Source: CAWFGW01 sp963849955 (GTDB lineage Bacteria > Bacteroidota > Bacteroidia > Cytophagales > JAAEPT01). From it: DNA of 64,000 nt. The DNA is taken from contig CAWKJU010000009.1 of the NCBI GenBank assembly GCA_963849955.1, positions 558,001 through 622,000 on the forward strand, read 5' to 3'. A model generated the notes under the pieces. It saw nothing but the letters and a program-made list of their open reading frames with translations, searched no databases and had not been told where the DNA came from. Of this stretch, positions 17,923 through 26,162 are shown one piece after another. Both the position numbers and the translations under genes were made by a program. Position 1 is the stretch's first letter. Each line of letters opens with the position of its first letter.

Positions 17923-17963
17923 TCTAAACTAACCTAGTTGAATACACGACAGGTTGTTACCTA

Positions 17964-19031
17964 ATGTTTATACTGCATCTTAATAACAAAGCGCTTAATA
18001 GAGACCATCTATTAAGCGCTTTGTCTTTTACCCCTTCGTTTGAAGAGCAAATTATTATTGATTTTTGTCGGGATTGGTTTTCTAACCAAGCTTTTTTTAC
18101 GGTTCCAACTTCTGGTTCCACTGGCACACCGAAGAATATTCAACTAACAAGAAATCAAATTATTGAAAGTGTCAAAACGACTCAACAAGCTTTTGACTTA
18201 AAAGCTGGAGACTGCTGCCTCTTAAACTTATCAGCCAAACACATCGCAGGGAAAATGATGTTAGCAAGAGCGATGGAAATTGACATGGAAATCACGGTTA
18301 CCCCACCAAGCGCCAATCCACTACAGGGCATTAACCAAAGTTTTGATTTTTATGCTTTTGTCCCCCTACAACTCCAAAACATCTTAAAATCTACTCCTGA
18401 AATAATTGAATCGCTGAATTCAGCTAAAGCGATAATTGTTGGTGGAGCGAAGATTAGCTTAGATTTAGCCAATCAAATTAAAAAAATTTCTGCCCCAGTA
18501 TATGCAACTTACGGCATGACTGAAACCGTAAGTCACATCGCCATTCAACAAATCAACGGAGAAAATAAAGACGAGTACTTTCGTACGCTTCCAACTGTTA
18601 CTACTGCGTTAGACGAACGTGCTTGTTTAAAAATAAAAGCACCCGTAACCAATTACGAATGGCTACAAACCAATGATATTGCTAAACTCCACCAAAATGG
18701 TTTTGAGTTGCTCGGTCGCATTGACAATGTCATCAATACTGGCGGTTTAAAAGTGCAAGCAGAAAAAGTAGAAAATAAAGTTGAAGCCTTTTTTTTAAAC
18801 CAAAAAATTCAGAATCGTTTTTTTGTTGCTGCCTTACCTCACCCCTACTTTGGTGAGCAAGTGACTTTATTTATTGAAGGAATTTTTGAGGGAAAAGACA
18901 ACTTATTAGACTATTTAAGTCAACAACTTGACAAAAATGAAATCCCCAAAGAAGTAATTAATATCCATAGCTTTTCGCAGACAGAAAGTGGTAAAGTTGA
19001 TCAAAAGAAAATAATTCGTGAGTTTATTTAA
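17964..19031 (+). CDS. menE: O-succinylbenzoate-CoA ligase
   Basis: MenE activates O-succinylbenzoate with ATP and CoA, the substrate step before MenB. The 355-residue protein is short for the acyl-adenylate family, as I recall for Bacteroidota MenE. It keeps the core motifs: the P-loop-like PTSGSTGTPKNIQL, YGMTETVSH, and the C-terminal hinge LLGRIDNVINTGGLKVQAEKVE, with a Lys near the end (SGKVDQKKI) as the catalytic lysine. It ends by overlapping the convergent protease gene by eight bases. menC, menA and menG are not seen here, so the pathway is completed elsewhere. Confidence 0.92.
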   Translation: MFILHLNNKALNRDHLLSALSFTPSFEEQIIIDFCRDWFSNQAFFTVPTSGSTGTPKNIQLTRNQIIESVKTTQQAFDLKAGDCCLLNLSAKHIAGKMMLARAMEIDMEITVTPPSANPLQGINQSFDFYAFVPLQLQNILKSTPEIIESLNSAKAIIVGGAKISLDLANQIKKISAPVYATYGMTETVSHIAIQQINGENKDEYFRTLPTVTTALDERACLKIKAPVTNYEWLQTNDIAKLHQNGFELLGRIDNVINTGGLKVQAEKVENKVEAFFLNQKIQNRFFVAALPHPYFGEQVTLFIEGIFEGKDNLLDYLSQQLDKNEIPKEVINIHSFSQTESGKVDQKKIIREFI

Positions 19032-20571
19032 CTCGTGGCAAGAAAAAAGTTGAACTACTACCCTCCAACACCAATTTCAAAATCACAAAAGGGACATATT
19101 GAGGGTAAGGTAAAGATATTAGGGCTTCTGAACTATTCCCTTGATAAAAAACCTTCCCGTCTAGCGTATACATTCCAATCGACAGCGGTTTTTTGTCTGC
19201 ATTTAAAAAATTAATTACTCGGCCATCATTCGTAAAATAAAATATCGGGTTAAATACTTTGATCGGGACTTTACTCATTAATAATTCAAAATCAAGCACT
19301 CCATAACCATATTCATTGTCGGGTTGCTCATAACGATTTCCCGATTGAATCATCAACTGTTTTACCGTTTCTTGGGTTAACATAGGGTTTTGTTGGAGAA
19401 AAAGTGCACACACGCCAGAAATTGCTGGGGCGGAAAAAGAAGTTCCATTAGCGGTTGTCCAACCATTTTCATCTAACACGTCTACGGCTACTCCTAAAGA
19501 CATGATCTCAGGCTTGATCCGTCCATCCGCTGTTGGACCAAATGAGCTAAAATCCGCACGGAGGCCACTGGCATTTACTGCGCCAACGCTTATAACATCA
19601 AAAGCATCTGCAGGCATGTTCATTTTATTCCAACCCACTTCTTTTCCTTCATTTCCAACGCTCGTCACCACTACGATGCCTTTTGAGGTGGCGAAGTTAG
19701 CCGCTCGGGTAATTATGCTTGTCTTGCCATCCAAATCAGCTAATTGATAGTCTTCCTCTTTCAGATCGTGAAACAAGGAGTACCCTAACGAAGAATTAAT
19801 TATGTCCACCCCAGAACTATCCGCCATTTCTGCAGCACGAAGCCAATAAACTTCCTCTACCCGAGTTTCAATATCAACATCTTCGGTCACATACAATTCA
19901 TAATCAGCTTGTGGCACTAACCCGTTTGCTGCCGCTAACACAGATAAAACTTGTGTGCCATGGTCGTCATATTGGTAGACATTCGTATCGCTGCTTAATA
20001 AATTCTTTGTACCTATTCTTTCTTCTTCAAAAAGATGTTGAAACTCATTATGTTGATCTACTCCAAGAAAACCACCATCAAACACGGCAATTTTAACACC
20101 CTGCCCTCGATTGAAATAACCTTCAAGGCTTTTATCATTAACAAAATACTCCCCTATACTCGAACTGGTCTCAAAAGTTCGTGCTGGTGGTTTGGGTTGA
20201 CTACTTCCTTTTAATAATCGCGAAACAAGTACTAATGAGTCTACAAATACCGTTGTTTCCAAGTTAACTTTTTGTGTTTCATCCGCTAAAACAAGTGCAG
20301 CATTCAACCATTTAGAAGTAATTTTCACGGGAATACCCATGGTCTTTATTTCCTCCAGATAAGGCTGATGAACAGGATAATCTTCTTTAGAGAAAGACAC
20401 CTGGTTTTTATTTCTTCGGGAAAGTGATCGCTGTGAAAGGTAATCTTGCGGCTTAACATCAGCTAAATTAAAAGAGGGCTTATCAGAAAAGTAGCATAAG
20501 TAATAGGCTTGTTGCCCAAAAGACCAACAAGCCGTCAAGAGTAATAAGACTACTACTCTAGTTATTACCAT
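19024..20571 (-). CDS. Secreted subtilisin-like (S8) serine protease
   Basis: The 515-residue protein has a signal peptide (about 1-19, VVVLLLLTACWSFG). A propeptide-like region runs to about residue 150. The S8 catalytic domain follows with the triad in order: Asp in KIAVFDGGFLG, His in YDDHGTQVLSVL, Ser in NGTSFSAPAISGV, plus the oxyanion Asn in TSVGNEGKE. The last about 75 residues (KVFNPIFYFTNDGRV to the end) form a small beta domain resembling a degenerate type IX sorting or fibronectin-like tail. Export to the periplasm or surface is inferred. Its start lies inside the end of the lipoprotein gene (14-base overlap), so the two are likely co-expressed. Confidence 0.9.
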   Translation of the reverse strand: MVITRVVVLLLLTACWSFGQQAYYLCYFSDKPSFNLADVKPQDYLSQRSLSRRNKNQVSFSKEDYPVHQPYLEEIKTMGIPVKITSKWLNAALVLADETQKVNLETTVFVDSLVLVSRLLKGSSQPKPPARTFETSSSIGEYFVNDKSLEGYFNRGQGVKIAVFDGGFLGVDQHNEFQHLFEEERIGTKNLLSSDTNVYQYDDHGTQVLSVLAAANGLVPQADYELYVTEDVDIETRVEEVYWLRAAEMADSSGVDIINSSLGYSLFHDLKEEDYQLADLDGKTSIITRAANFATSKGIVVVTSVGNEGKEVGWNKMNMPADAFDVISVGAVNASGLRADFSSFGPTADGRIKPEIMSLGVAVDVLDENGWTTANGTSFSAPAISGVCALFLQQNPMLTQETVKQLMIQSGNRYEQPDNEYGYGVLDFELLMSKVPIKVFNPIFYFTNDGRVINFLNADKKPLSIGMYTLDGKVFYQGNSSEALISLPYPQYVPFVILKLVLEGSSSTFFLPRVK

Positions 20572-21211
20572 AGGTTATCAGTTTTTGATGTATTCGGAAA
20601 CCGACAGTATCTTTACCTGGCTGAAAATTCAATTTTTCCGTATGTTTTTCAGCTAAACCGACCTCTTTAAGGTACACTTCGTATTCATATTCTCTATTCA
20701 CTAACGACTCAATTGAATCTGCATCTGAAATGTAAATTACAGGTTCAAATTCATTAAAACGTTTGTTTATCAAACGAACTTGATAGGTCAGTTCATTCTT
20801 AGAATTGTATGCGTTAAAATCCCATTGTTGGTCTGCGTGCAATGGAAATTCCAACTTGTTATAGCGGATCCCATTTTCAATATAAAAAGCGTTACTTAGC
20901 GTCTTGGCTTGTAACCATGTGGAGTCAAACATCCAATCAGAAGATGAATCAGGACGTTTGTACCTTCTTACAAACTGCTGTTGTTCATCAGACGCAATTA
21001 CTACTTCCTTCAACTCTTCCCTCAAAAAATAAATTGAAGAATCAATCGATCCACGCTGATAACGTTCATCAATAACCACATATTCTCTATATAAACCTTT
21101 TTTCATTGGAAAATACGATTCCCCTGTTTCAAGAGGTTGTGGGTCCGTTTCCTCACCGCCACAAGCAGTTAAAAACAGCATCAAAATCGAATAAATCAGT
21201 GTGTTTTTCAC
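20558..21211 (-). CDS. Lipoprotein of unknown function
   Basis: The 217-residue product begins with a lipoprotein signal peptide whose lipobox is LTAC, with the acylated Cys17 followed by GGEE. The mature domain is rich in beta strands and aromatic residues (YREYVVIDERYQ, WDFNAYNSKNE, YEYEVYLKEVGL) and resembles secreted Bacteroidota lipoproteins that measure as one beta sandwich, but I do not recognise the family. The start is GTG at 21211, sharing one base with the mnmA stop (TAGTG), and the stop lies 14 bases inside the protease gene. The tight packing suggests a three-gene transcript mnmA-lipoprotein-protease. Confidence 0.75.
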   Translation of the reverse strand: MKNTLIYSILMLFLTACGGEETDPQPLETGESYFPMKKGLYREYVVIDERYQRGSIDSSIYFLREELKEVVIASDEQQQFVRRYKRPDSSSDWMFDSTWLQAKTLSNAFYIENGIRYNKLEFPLHADQQWDFNAYNSKNELTYQVRLINKRFNEFEPVIYISDADSIESLVNREYEYEVYLKEVGLAEKHTEKLNFQPGKDTVGFRIHQKLITYGNN

Positions 21212-22323
21212 TAGGATTTTTGTTTAAAACTTTGGTTAATCCACCCTCCACCTATCACATCGTCTCCTTCATAAAACACAGCTGCTTGTCCGGGAGCAAT
21301 CGCTTTCACAGGTTCATGAAAAACGACTTTCATAATATCAGCGTCTACTTGTTCAATAAGAGCTGGTGTTCCCTCATCATTAGACCGCACCTTGGTTATT
21401 GTTTCAATTTTTCGATCACCTAAGGAAGGATATTTTAAAAAATTGAGCTTATTGACATACATACCATCTTTTAACAAACCTTCTTCAACACCAAGAACCA
21501 CCCGATTGGTGTTCTTATCAATATCCAACACATAAGCAGGATACCCTAAAGCTACGCCTAACCCTTTGCGTTGACCAATGGTGTAAAAAGGATACCCACG
21601 GTGTTTACCTACCACTGTACCGTCTTCTAACACAAACTCTCCCCCATTTACTTCTTCTTGCAACTCGGGTACTCTACGCTCTAAAAAGCTTCGGTAGTCA
21701 TTATCAGGCACAAAACAAATTTCGTAGCTCTCCGATTTTTTCACCAACGCAGTAAAACCACGTTCTGTTGCCATTTCGCGAATTTCTGATTTATGTAAAT
21801 TCCCTAAAGGGAGCATTGTTCTGCTTAAACTCTGCTGTGAAACGCCCCACAACACATAGGATTGATCCTTTGATTCGTCTATCCCTTTTGAAATAATGTA
21901 TCGGTCATTTTCATTGCGTATGTTAGCGTAATGGCCGGTGGCTATAAATTCACAACCCAATTTGTCAGCACGTTTGAGTAAAGCGTCCCATTTAATGTGT
22001 GTGTTACACATCACACAAGGGTTTGGTGTGCGTCCTGCAATATATTCATCAGTGAAATAATCAATTACTGCATCGCCAAATTCACTTCGGATGTCCAAGA
22101 TGTAATGCGGAAACCCCAAGTTTACGGCTATTTCTCTAGCATCATTGATGGAGTCTAAACTACAACAACCCGTTTCTTTTTTACTCCCCCCCGCTGAAGC
22201 ATAATCCCACGTTTTCATGGTCATGCCAATTACTTCGTACCCTTGTTCGTGGAGCATAACGGCAGCTACGGAACTATCTATCCCTCCGCTCATTGCCACC
22301 AATACTCTTCCGTGCTTACTCAT
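21211..22323 (-). CDS. mnmA: tRNA-specific 2-thiouridylase MnmA
   Basis: MnmA thiolates uridine 34 of tRNA-Lys, tRNA-Glu and tRNA-Gln. The PP-loop ATP-pyrophosphatase motif VAMSGGIDSSVAA is at residues about 8-20. The catalytic cysteines are in NPCVMCNTHIKW and SYEICFVPDNDY, and the tRNA-binding signature TIGQRKGLGVALG follows. The chosen ATG at 22323 gives 370 residues, the usual length. An upstream extension to 22485 is rejected because it runs through the promoter at 22341-22371 and is not MnmA-like. It is the first gene of a tightly overlapping set and is divergent from the TrpF-like gene. Confidence 0.96.
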   Translation of the reverse strand: MSKHGRVLVAMSGGIDSSVAAVMLHEQGYEVIGMTMKTWDYASAGGSKKETGCCSLDSINDAREIAVNLGFPHYILDIRSEFGDAVIDYFTDEYIAGRTPNPCVMCNTHIKWDALLKRADKLGCEFIATGHYANIRNENDRYIISKGIDESKDQSYVLWGVSQQSLSRTMLPLGNLHKSEIREMATERGFTALVKKSESYEICFVPDNDYRSFLERRVPELQEEVNGGEFVLEDGTVVGKHRGYPFYTIGQRKGLGVALGYPAYVLDIDKNTNRVVLGVEEGLLKDGMYVNKLNFLKYPSLGDRKIETITKVRSNDEGTPALIEQVDADIMKVVFHEPVKAIAPGQAAVFYEGDDVIGGGWINQSFKQKS

Positions 22324-22340
22324 TCTTTTTAAAATTTTGC

Positions 22341-22371
22341 CAAAGATACAACAATAATAGTTGGATTTAAA
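22341..22371 (-). promoter_or_regulatory. Promoter of mnmA
   Basis: On the minus strand TTTA (22368-22371), 19 bases, then TATCTTTG (22341-22348) is a close match to the Bacteroidota promoter. The -7 box ends 17 bases before the ATG, giving a very short leader and supporting the chosen mnmA start. Confidence 0.6.
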
Positions 22372-22430
22372 TTCACATAAGAATACAGTTTTAGTAACTT
22401 GACATTGATTTAGATAACTATTTAGTAAAA

Positions 22431-23033
22431 ATGGGATTGAAAACTTTAGTAAAAGTAGGCGATGTATGCAATCTGAGCGATGCACGCTACTGTGCTGGAA
22501 TGGGAGTTGAATTAATTGGTTTTAATCTAGATAAATCAAGTACAAACTATGTTTCACTGGAAACCTTCACGGCCATTACTGGCTGGATAGAAGGCGTTGA
22601 GTTTGTGGCAGAGTTTGAAAAATCTTCGTTAGAAGAAATACTGGAAATGCTGGAAGAGTATGAAGTATCGTTCATCCAGATTAACACTCCAAGCTTAGTG
22701 GATGAGTTAATTTCTGCTGAGGTTAGCCATAAACTCATTCTTAAACTATCAACAGACACAGCTTCATTTAACCAAACCATAGAGGCATATTCAGATAAAG
22801 TAAGCTACTTTATACTTGAATCCAGTGATGACAAACTACCTGATTTACAAGTTCATGGAGCTCCAATTTTATTAGAAAGTGGTGTGAACGCTGAATCTTT
22901 GGAACACATTTTGTCAACACTGCACCCTGCTGGTATCGCGTTAAAAGGAAGCCCCGAAATACGACCAGGTTATAAGAATTTTGATGAATTAGCTGATATA
23001 CTTGAAGCCTTAGAAATAGAAGATTATGAATAA
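22431..23033 (+). CDS. TrpF-like (phosphoribosylanthranilate isomerase fold) protein lacking catalytic residues
   Basis: The N-terminus (LVKVGDVCNLSDARYCAGMG, VELIGFNLD) aligns well with TrpF (VKICGITNLEDA..., GADAVGF), and the C-terminal phosphate-binding segment EIRPGYKNFDEL also fits. However, the catalytic Cys of KICG is Gly here, the general-acid Asp region reads FILESS, and the SKRYI Arg is replaced. A Cys sits four residues further on (VCNL). I therefore infer a TIM-barrel relative with a changed or lost activity rather than a tryptophan-synthesis enzyme; no other trp gene is near. It overlaps the following OmpA-type gene by eight bases, suggesting co-expression. Confidence 0.7.
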   Translation: MGLKTLVKVGDVCNLSDARYCAGMGVELIGFNLDKSSTNYVSLETFTAITGWIEGVEFVAEFEKSSLEEILEMLEEYEVSFIQINTPSLVDELISAEVSHKLILKLSTDTASFNQTIEAYSDKVSYFILESSDDKLPDLQVHGAPILLESGVNAESLEHILSTLHPAGIALKGSPEIRPGYKNFDELADILEALEIEDYE

Positions 23034-23739
23034 ACTACTACTTACCCTCGTCTTTGCATTAACTGCACTTTTTACCTTTTCTCAAGAACATTCTCAATAT
23101 TCAACCGATCAGGTGTTGTTTATCTTACAAGTGAAAGATGCTAACACCTTAAAACCAATGTCGGTAGACATGGAGATTAAATCGGAGTCCAAAGGAGATA
23201 GTTTTCATGGAAAAGGAAAAACTGATTCCAAAGGTCAATTTCAGTTGAAGTTAGTTGCTACTGGAAAAGTCAGAATTAAACTTCAGGAAATGTATTACAT
23301 GCCGTTTAATGAAGTAATTGACTTTTCAGAAAATGACTACCAAGCTGGTGATACCGTATTTAAAGAGTTTTTAATGGAAAAAATTACCGTTGGACAATTA
23401 ATTACTTTAGATAAAATTCAGTTTCAAACAGGCAAGAGCCACCTTGTACCTGAGTCGTATGACCAAATTGACTTACTGGTGATGCTAATGAAATCTAACC
23501 CGGAAATGGTCATCGAAATTTCTGGACATACTGACAACACCGGGGGGACAAAAAGTAGTCTTAAACTTTCAGAAGATCGTGTAAATGAAGTAAAACATGT
23601 ATTAATTGAAAAAGGGATTGACAAAAAACATATCAAGGGAGAAGGTTATGGTGGTTCAAAACCTATCGCTTCAAACAGTACCGAAGAAGGCCGAAGAAAA
23701 AATAGACGTGTAGAGTTTAAGATTTTGAAAAACGAGTAG
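23026..23739 (+). CDS. Small OmpA-family protein with carboxypeptidase-regulatory domain
   Basis: The 237-residue envelope protein has a signal peptide (about 1-19, LLLTLVFALTALFTFS). A CRD-like beta domain spans about 27-115 (DANTLKPMSVDMEIK, GKGKTDSKGQFQLKL). An OmpA peptidoglycan-binding domain fills 130-237 (ISGHTDNTGGTKSSLKLSED, GYGGSKPIASNSTEEGRR). It is like a shortened version of the 2906-4792 protein without the propeller. Peptidoglycan anchoring in the periplasm is inferred. A strong terminator follows at 23768. Confidence 0.85.
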   Translation: MNKLLLTLVFALTALFTFSQEHSQYSTDQVLFILQVKDANTLKPMSVDMEIKSESKGDSFHGKGKTDSKGQFQLKLVATGKVRIKLQEMYYMPFNEVIDFSENDYQAGDTVFKEFLMEKITVGQLITLDKIQFQTGKSHLVPESYDQIDLLVMLMKSNPEMVIEISGHTDNTGGTKSSLKLSEDRVNEVKHVLIEKGIDKKHIKGEGYGGSKPIASNSTEEGRRKNRRVEFKILKNE

Positions 23740-23767
23740 TCTTTTAATCAACTTGATCACGAACGAT

Positions 23768-23799
23768 ATACCCGCTAATTTATTAGTGGGTATTTTTTT
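23768..23799 (+). terminator. Strong intrinsic terminator
   Basis: ATACCCGCTAA and TTAGTGGGTAT form an 11-bp stem with one G-T pair and a TTTA loop, followed by seven T. It ends the TrpF-like/OmpA transcript. Confidence 0.92.
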
Positions 23800-23900
23800 G
23801 ACTGGCCTACCAAAAATATAAAGAAGTAGACCTTAAAAACTTTCGTTAAGCTCCATTACTACTTTTAATAACTACTTTTACGGAGACAAGCATACACCAA

Positions 23901-25460
23901 ATGAAAAATCAGGGCGAACAAGAAGAGATAGCTAAATTAAGTCACGAACAAATTCGGCAATGTATTTCCATTTTAAACACCTTGAATGCTGATACTAATC
24001 AAATATTTGAGATTCCTAAAGACCAACGCTTAGAATTGTTGATGGCTGCAGGAATGCTGTCACGACCAAGTAAAGAAGAACTAATCAAACGCAAAAGAGG
24101 CGCTAAAAAAGTCAACAAACGAAAAGTTATTGAAAAAGACATTCAAGCACGAAATGCAACAGGTATTCGAAGTGCTCGTGAAGCGTCTGTTTTTATAGCC
24201 CCTAAAATGATTGCTTTAACGGGGGAAGAAAGTGAAAAAACTCAGCGACTTGAATCGCCTCGAAACTGTTATGTCTGCAAAGAAGTGTATGATATACTCC
24301 ACCATTTTTATGACACGATGTGTCCGTCTTGTGGCGACTTTAACTATGCAAAACGCTTCCAAACAGCGGACTTATCAGGACAAGTAGCTTTGGTAACGGG
24401 CTCTCGCTTAAAAATCGGCTATCACATCACCTTAATGATGCTTCGGGCAGGTGCTATGGTTATCGCCACCACACGCTTCCCTGTAGACGCAGCCATTCGT
24501 TATGCGAAAGAACCTGATTTTAAAGATTGGGGGCACCGTCTTAAAATTCACGGTTTAGATTTACGGCACATTCCTAGTGTCGAAATCTTTTGCAATTTCA
24601 TCGAACAGTACTACGACCGACTGGATGTGTTAATCAACAATGCAGCACAAACCGTCAGGCGACCGGCTGGATTTTATGAACACTTAATGGTAAATGAAGA
24701 GCGAGCTACTTCGGATTTACCTCCTTTCGCTCAGGAACTCTTAGCCGATCATGTGGCGTGTTTATACGAGTTGCGCTCTTTAAGTGCGGAATTTAGTGAA
24801 GGAGAAAACAAAAACCTCCCTGTAACATGGCATGGTAAACAACTGGGTATTGGCCTGAGTGCTTCCGCGAAATTATCACAAATTCCTTATAGTATCGACA
24901 ATTCCTTAACTGCGAAAGAAGTGTTTCCAGAAGGTAAATTGGATGCCGACCTTCAACAAGTCGATTTAAGAAAAACCAATAGCTGGCGTTTAAAATTGGG
25001 TGAAGTACATACAAATGAAATGTTGGAAGTGCAATTAGTCAATTCTGTTGCTCCTTTTGTGTTATGCAACCGCTTAGTCAATCTTATGAAAAAGGAAAAC
25101 ACGGGAATGAAACACATCATTAATGTATCGGCCATGGAAGGTAAATTCCATCAATTTCACAAAGAAGCTCGCCATCCACATACCAATATGGCGAAAGCAG
25201 CGCTTAACATGATGACCTTAACCTCCTCTTCTGATTTAGCCAAATACGGGATTTATACCAACGCAGTGGATACGGGCTGGGTAACGGATGAAGACCCTGC
25301 AGAGTTAGCGAAACTTAAACAAGAACTACATGACTTTCAGCCACCTTTGGATATTGTAGATGGAGCAGCACGGGTAATGGATCCCTTATTTGATGGTATT
25401 AACACAGGGAAGCACTGGTGTGGTAAGTTCTTAAAAGATTACAGACCTACTTCCTGGTAA
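23901..25460 (+). CDS. Zinc-ribbon SDR-like oxidoreductase without catalytic tyrosine
   Basis: This 519-residue protein joins three parts. Residues 1-110 are a helical, basic N-terminal region. A CxxC-x14-CxxC zinc ribbon (Cys123, 126, 141, 144) follows. A Rossmann short-chain dehydrogenase domain starts near 158 with VALVTGSRLKIGYH as the cofactor loop and VLINNAAQ as the NNAG motif. The SDR core has Asn381 (NSVAPF), Ser410 (INVSAME) and Lys432, but the usual Tyr of YxxxK is Thr428 (HPHTNMAKAAL). A long insertion (about 250-380) separates the two halves. I recall similar long SDRs of unknown substrate in bacteria and plants; no activity is claimed. It has its own noncoding leader of about 100 bases. 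Confidence 0.8.
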   Translation: MKNQGEQEEIAKLSHEQIRQCISILNTLNADTNQIFEIPKDQRLELLMAAGMLSRPSKEELIKRKRGAKKVNKRKVIEKDIQARNATGIRSAREASVFIAPKMIALTGEESEKTQRLESPRNCYVCKEVYDILHHFYDTMCPSCGDFNYAKRFQTADLSGQVALVTGSRLKIGYHITLMMLRAGAMVIATTRFPVDAAIRYAKEPDFKDWGHRLKIHGLDLRHIPSVEIFCNFIEQYYDRLDVLINNAAQTVRRPAGFYEHLMVNEERATSDLPPFAQELLADHVACLYELRSLSAEFSEGENKNLPVTWHGKQLGIGLSASAKLSQIPYSIDNSLTAKEVFPEGKLDADLQQVDLRKTNSWRLKLGEVHTNEMLEVQLVNSVAPFVLCNRLVNLMKKENTGMKHIINVSAMEGKFHQFHKEARHPHTNMAKAALNMMTLTSSSDLAKYGIYTNAVDTGWVTDEDPAELAKLKQELHDFQPPLDIVDGAARVMDPLFDGINTGKHWCGKFLKDYRPTSW

Positions 25461-25511
25461 AACATTGGTTAAGGCGCATTTTACCAAGAGATAATCATCT
25501 ACAGGAGCTTT

Positions 25512-25880
25512 TTATTCAATTAAAACCGTTACTGTATTCAACATGCTGCTAGTGAGTGGAGCGATTGTTTTTTGTTCTGTAAACTCATTAGTTGCAGGCT
25601 CTTTTTCTATATAAAAATAATAGTTAATCGTGCGTAAATTTTTAAATGTAATCACACCTTTACTATCCGTTGTTCCAAAATCAACTGCATTTATGTTATT
25701 GGTATAATCCGTCTTTAACTGGTACAAAGTAACGTTTGCTGCATTTATTCGTTGCCCTAATTCATTGACTACCGTAATTTGTAAATCGGTTGTTTGTGGT
25801 TCTACCTCTTCACTATTATCTACATGACACGAAGAAATAAAAAGTGTTAGAATGAATATCAAAAATGTGATTTTTCTCAT
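25512..25880 (-). CDS. Small lipoprotein with carboxypeptidase-regulatory-like (CNA_B-like) domain
   Basis: The 122-residue product begins MRKITFLIFILTLFISSC, a lipoprotein signal with acylated Cys18. One beta-sandwich repeat follows: LQITVVNELGQRINAANVTLY, GTTDSKGVITFKNL, YYFYIEKE. Such single domains occur in cell-envelope proteins of Bacteroidota, but the function is unknown. The ATG at 25880 is chosen over one at 25910 because it places the signal peptide correctly. It is convergent with the SDR gene and divergent from the response regulator. Confidence 0.72.
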   Translation of the reverse strand: MRKITFLIFILTLFISSCHVDNSEEVEPQTTDLQITVVNELGQRINAANVTLYQLKTDYTNNINAVDFGTTDSKGVITFKNLRTINYYFYIEKEPATNEFTEQKTIAPLTSSMLNTVTVLIE

Positions 25881-26029
25881 AATTAAAGATTTTTTCTTTA
25901 AGGACTTCATTACAATTGGATTATAATCACCAATTTATGTTAAAGTAGTAAATAAAGCCTAAAAACAAACATAGAAAATTTATTACTCACTTATGAAATT
26001 TTATTTTTTACCTTTAACTTGAAGTATTG

Positions 26030-26061
26030 AGCATATTTTTTTTGCTCCAAAAAAATATGCT
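26030..26061. repeat. Perfect 13-bp hairpin between divergent genes
   Basis: AGCATATTTTTTT (26030-26042) and AAAAAAATATGCT (26049-26061) pair perfectly around a 6-base loop. It lies between the divergent lipoprotein and response-regulator genes, so it does not end either transcript; it sits about 20 bases before the likely -33 box of the regulator. It could be an operator or an antisense terminator. Confidence 0.55.
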
Positions 26062-26084
26062 TTATTAGAATATATAACAATCAA

Positions 26085-26112
26085 TTTGTCACTCCCCCAA
26101 GTTATAACTTTG
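26085..26112 (+). promoter_or_regulatory. Promoter of the response regulator/kinase pair
   Basis: TTTG (26085-26088), 16 bases, then TAACTTTG (26105-26112) resembles the Bacteroidota promoter, with slightly short spacing. The ATG is 50 bases downstream. Confidence 0.45.
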
Positions 26113-26162
26113 ATTAATTAATTATTTATTTATACAACGATTATAAATTTAATGACAGGTAT

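Noticed and set aside
17732..17932. Overlapping Met-rich frame inside the acidic protein gene
   Set aside because: It is an out-of-frame shadow produced by GAT/GAC repeats.
22324..22485. N-terminal extension of MnmA
   Set aside because: It runs through the mnmA promoter and overlaps the divergent gene; the family start is the ATG at 22323.
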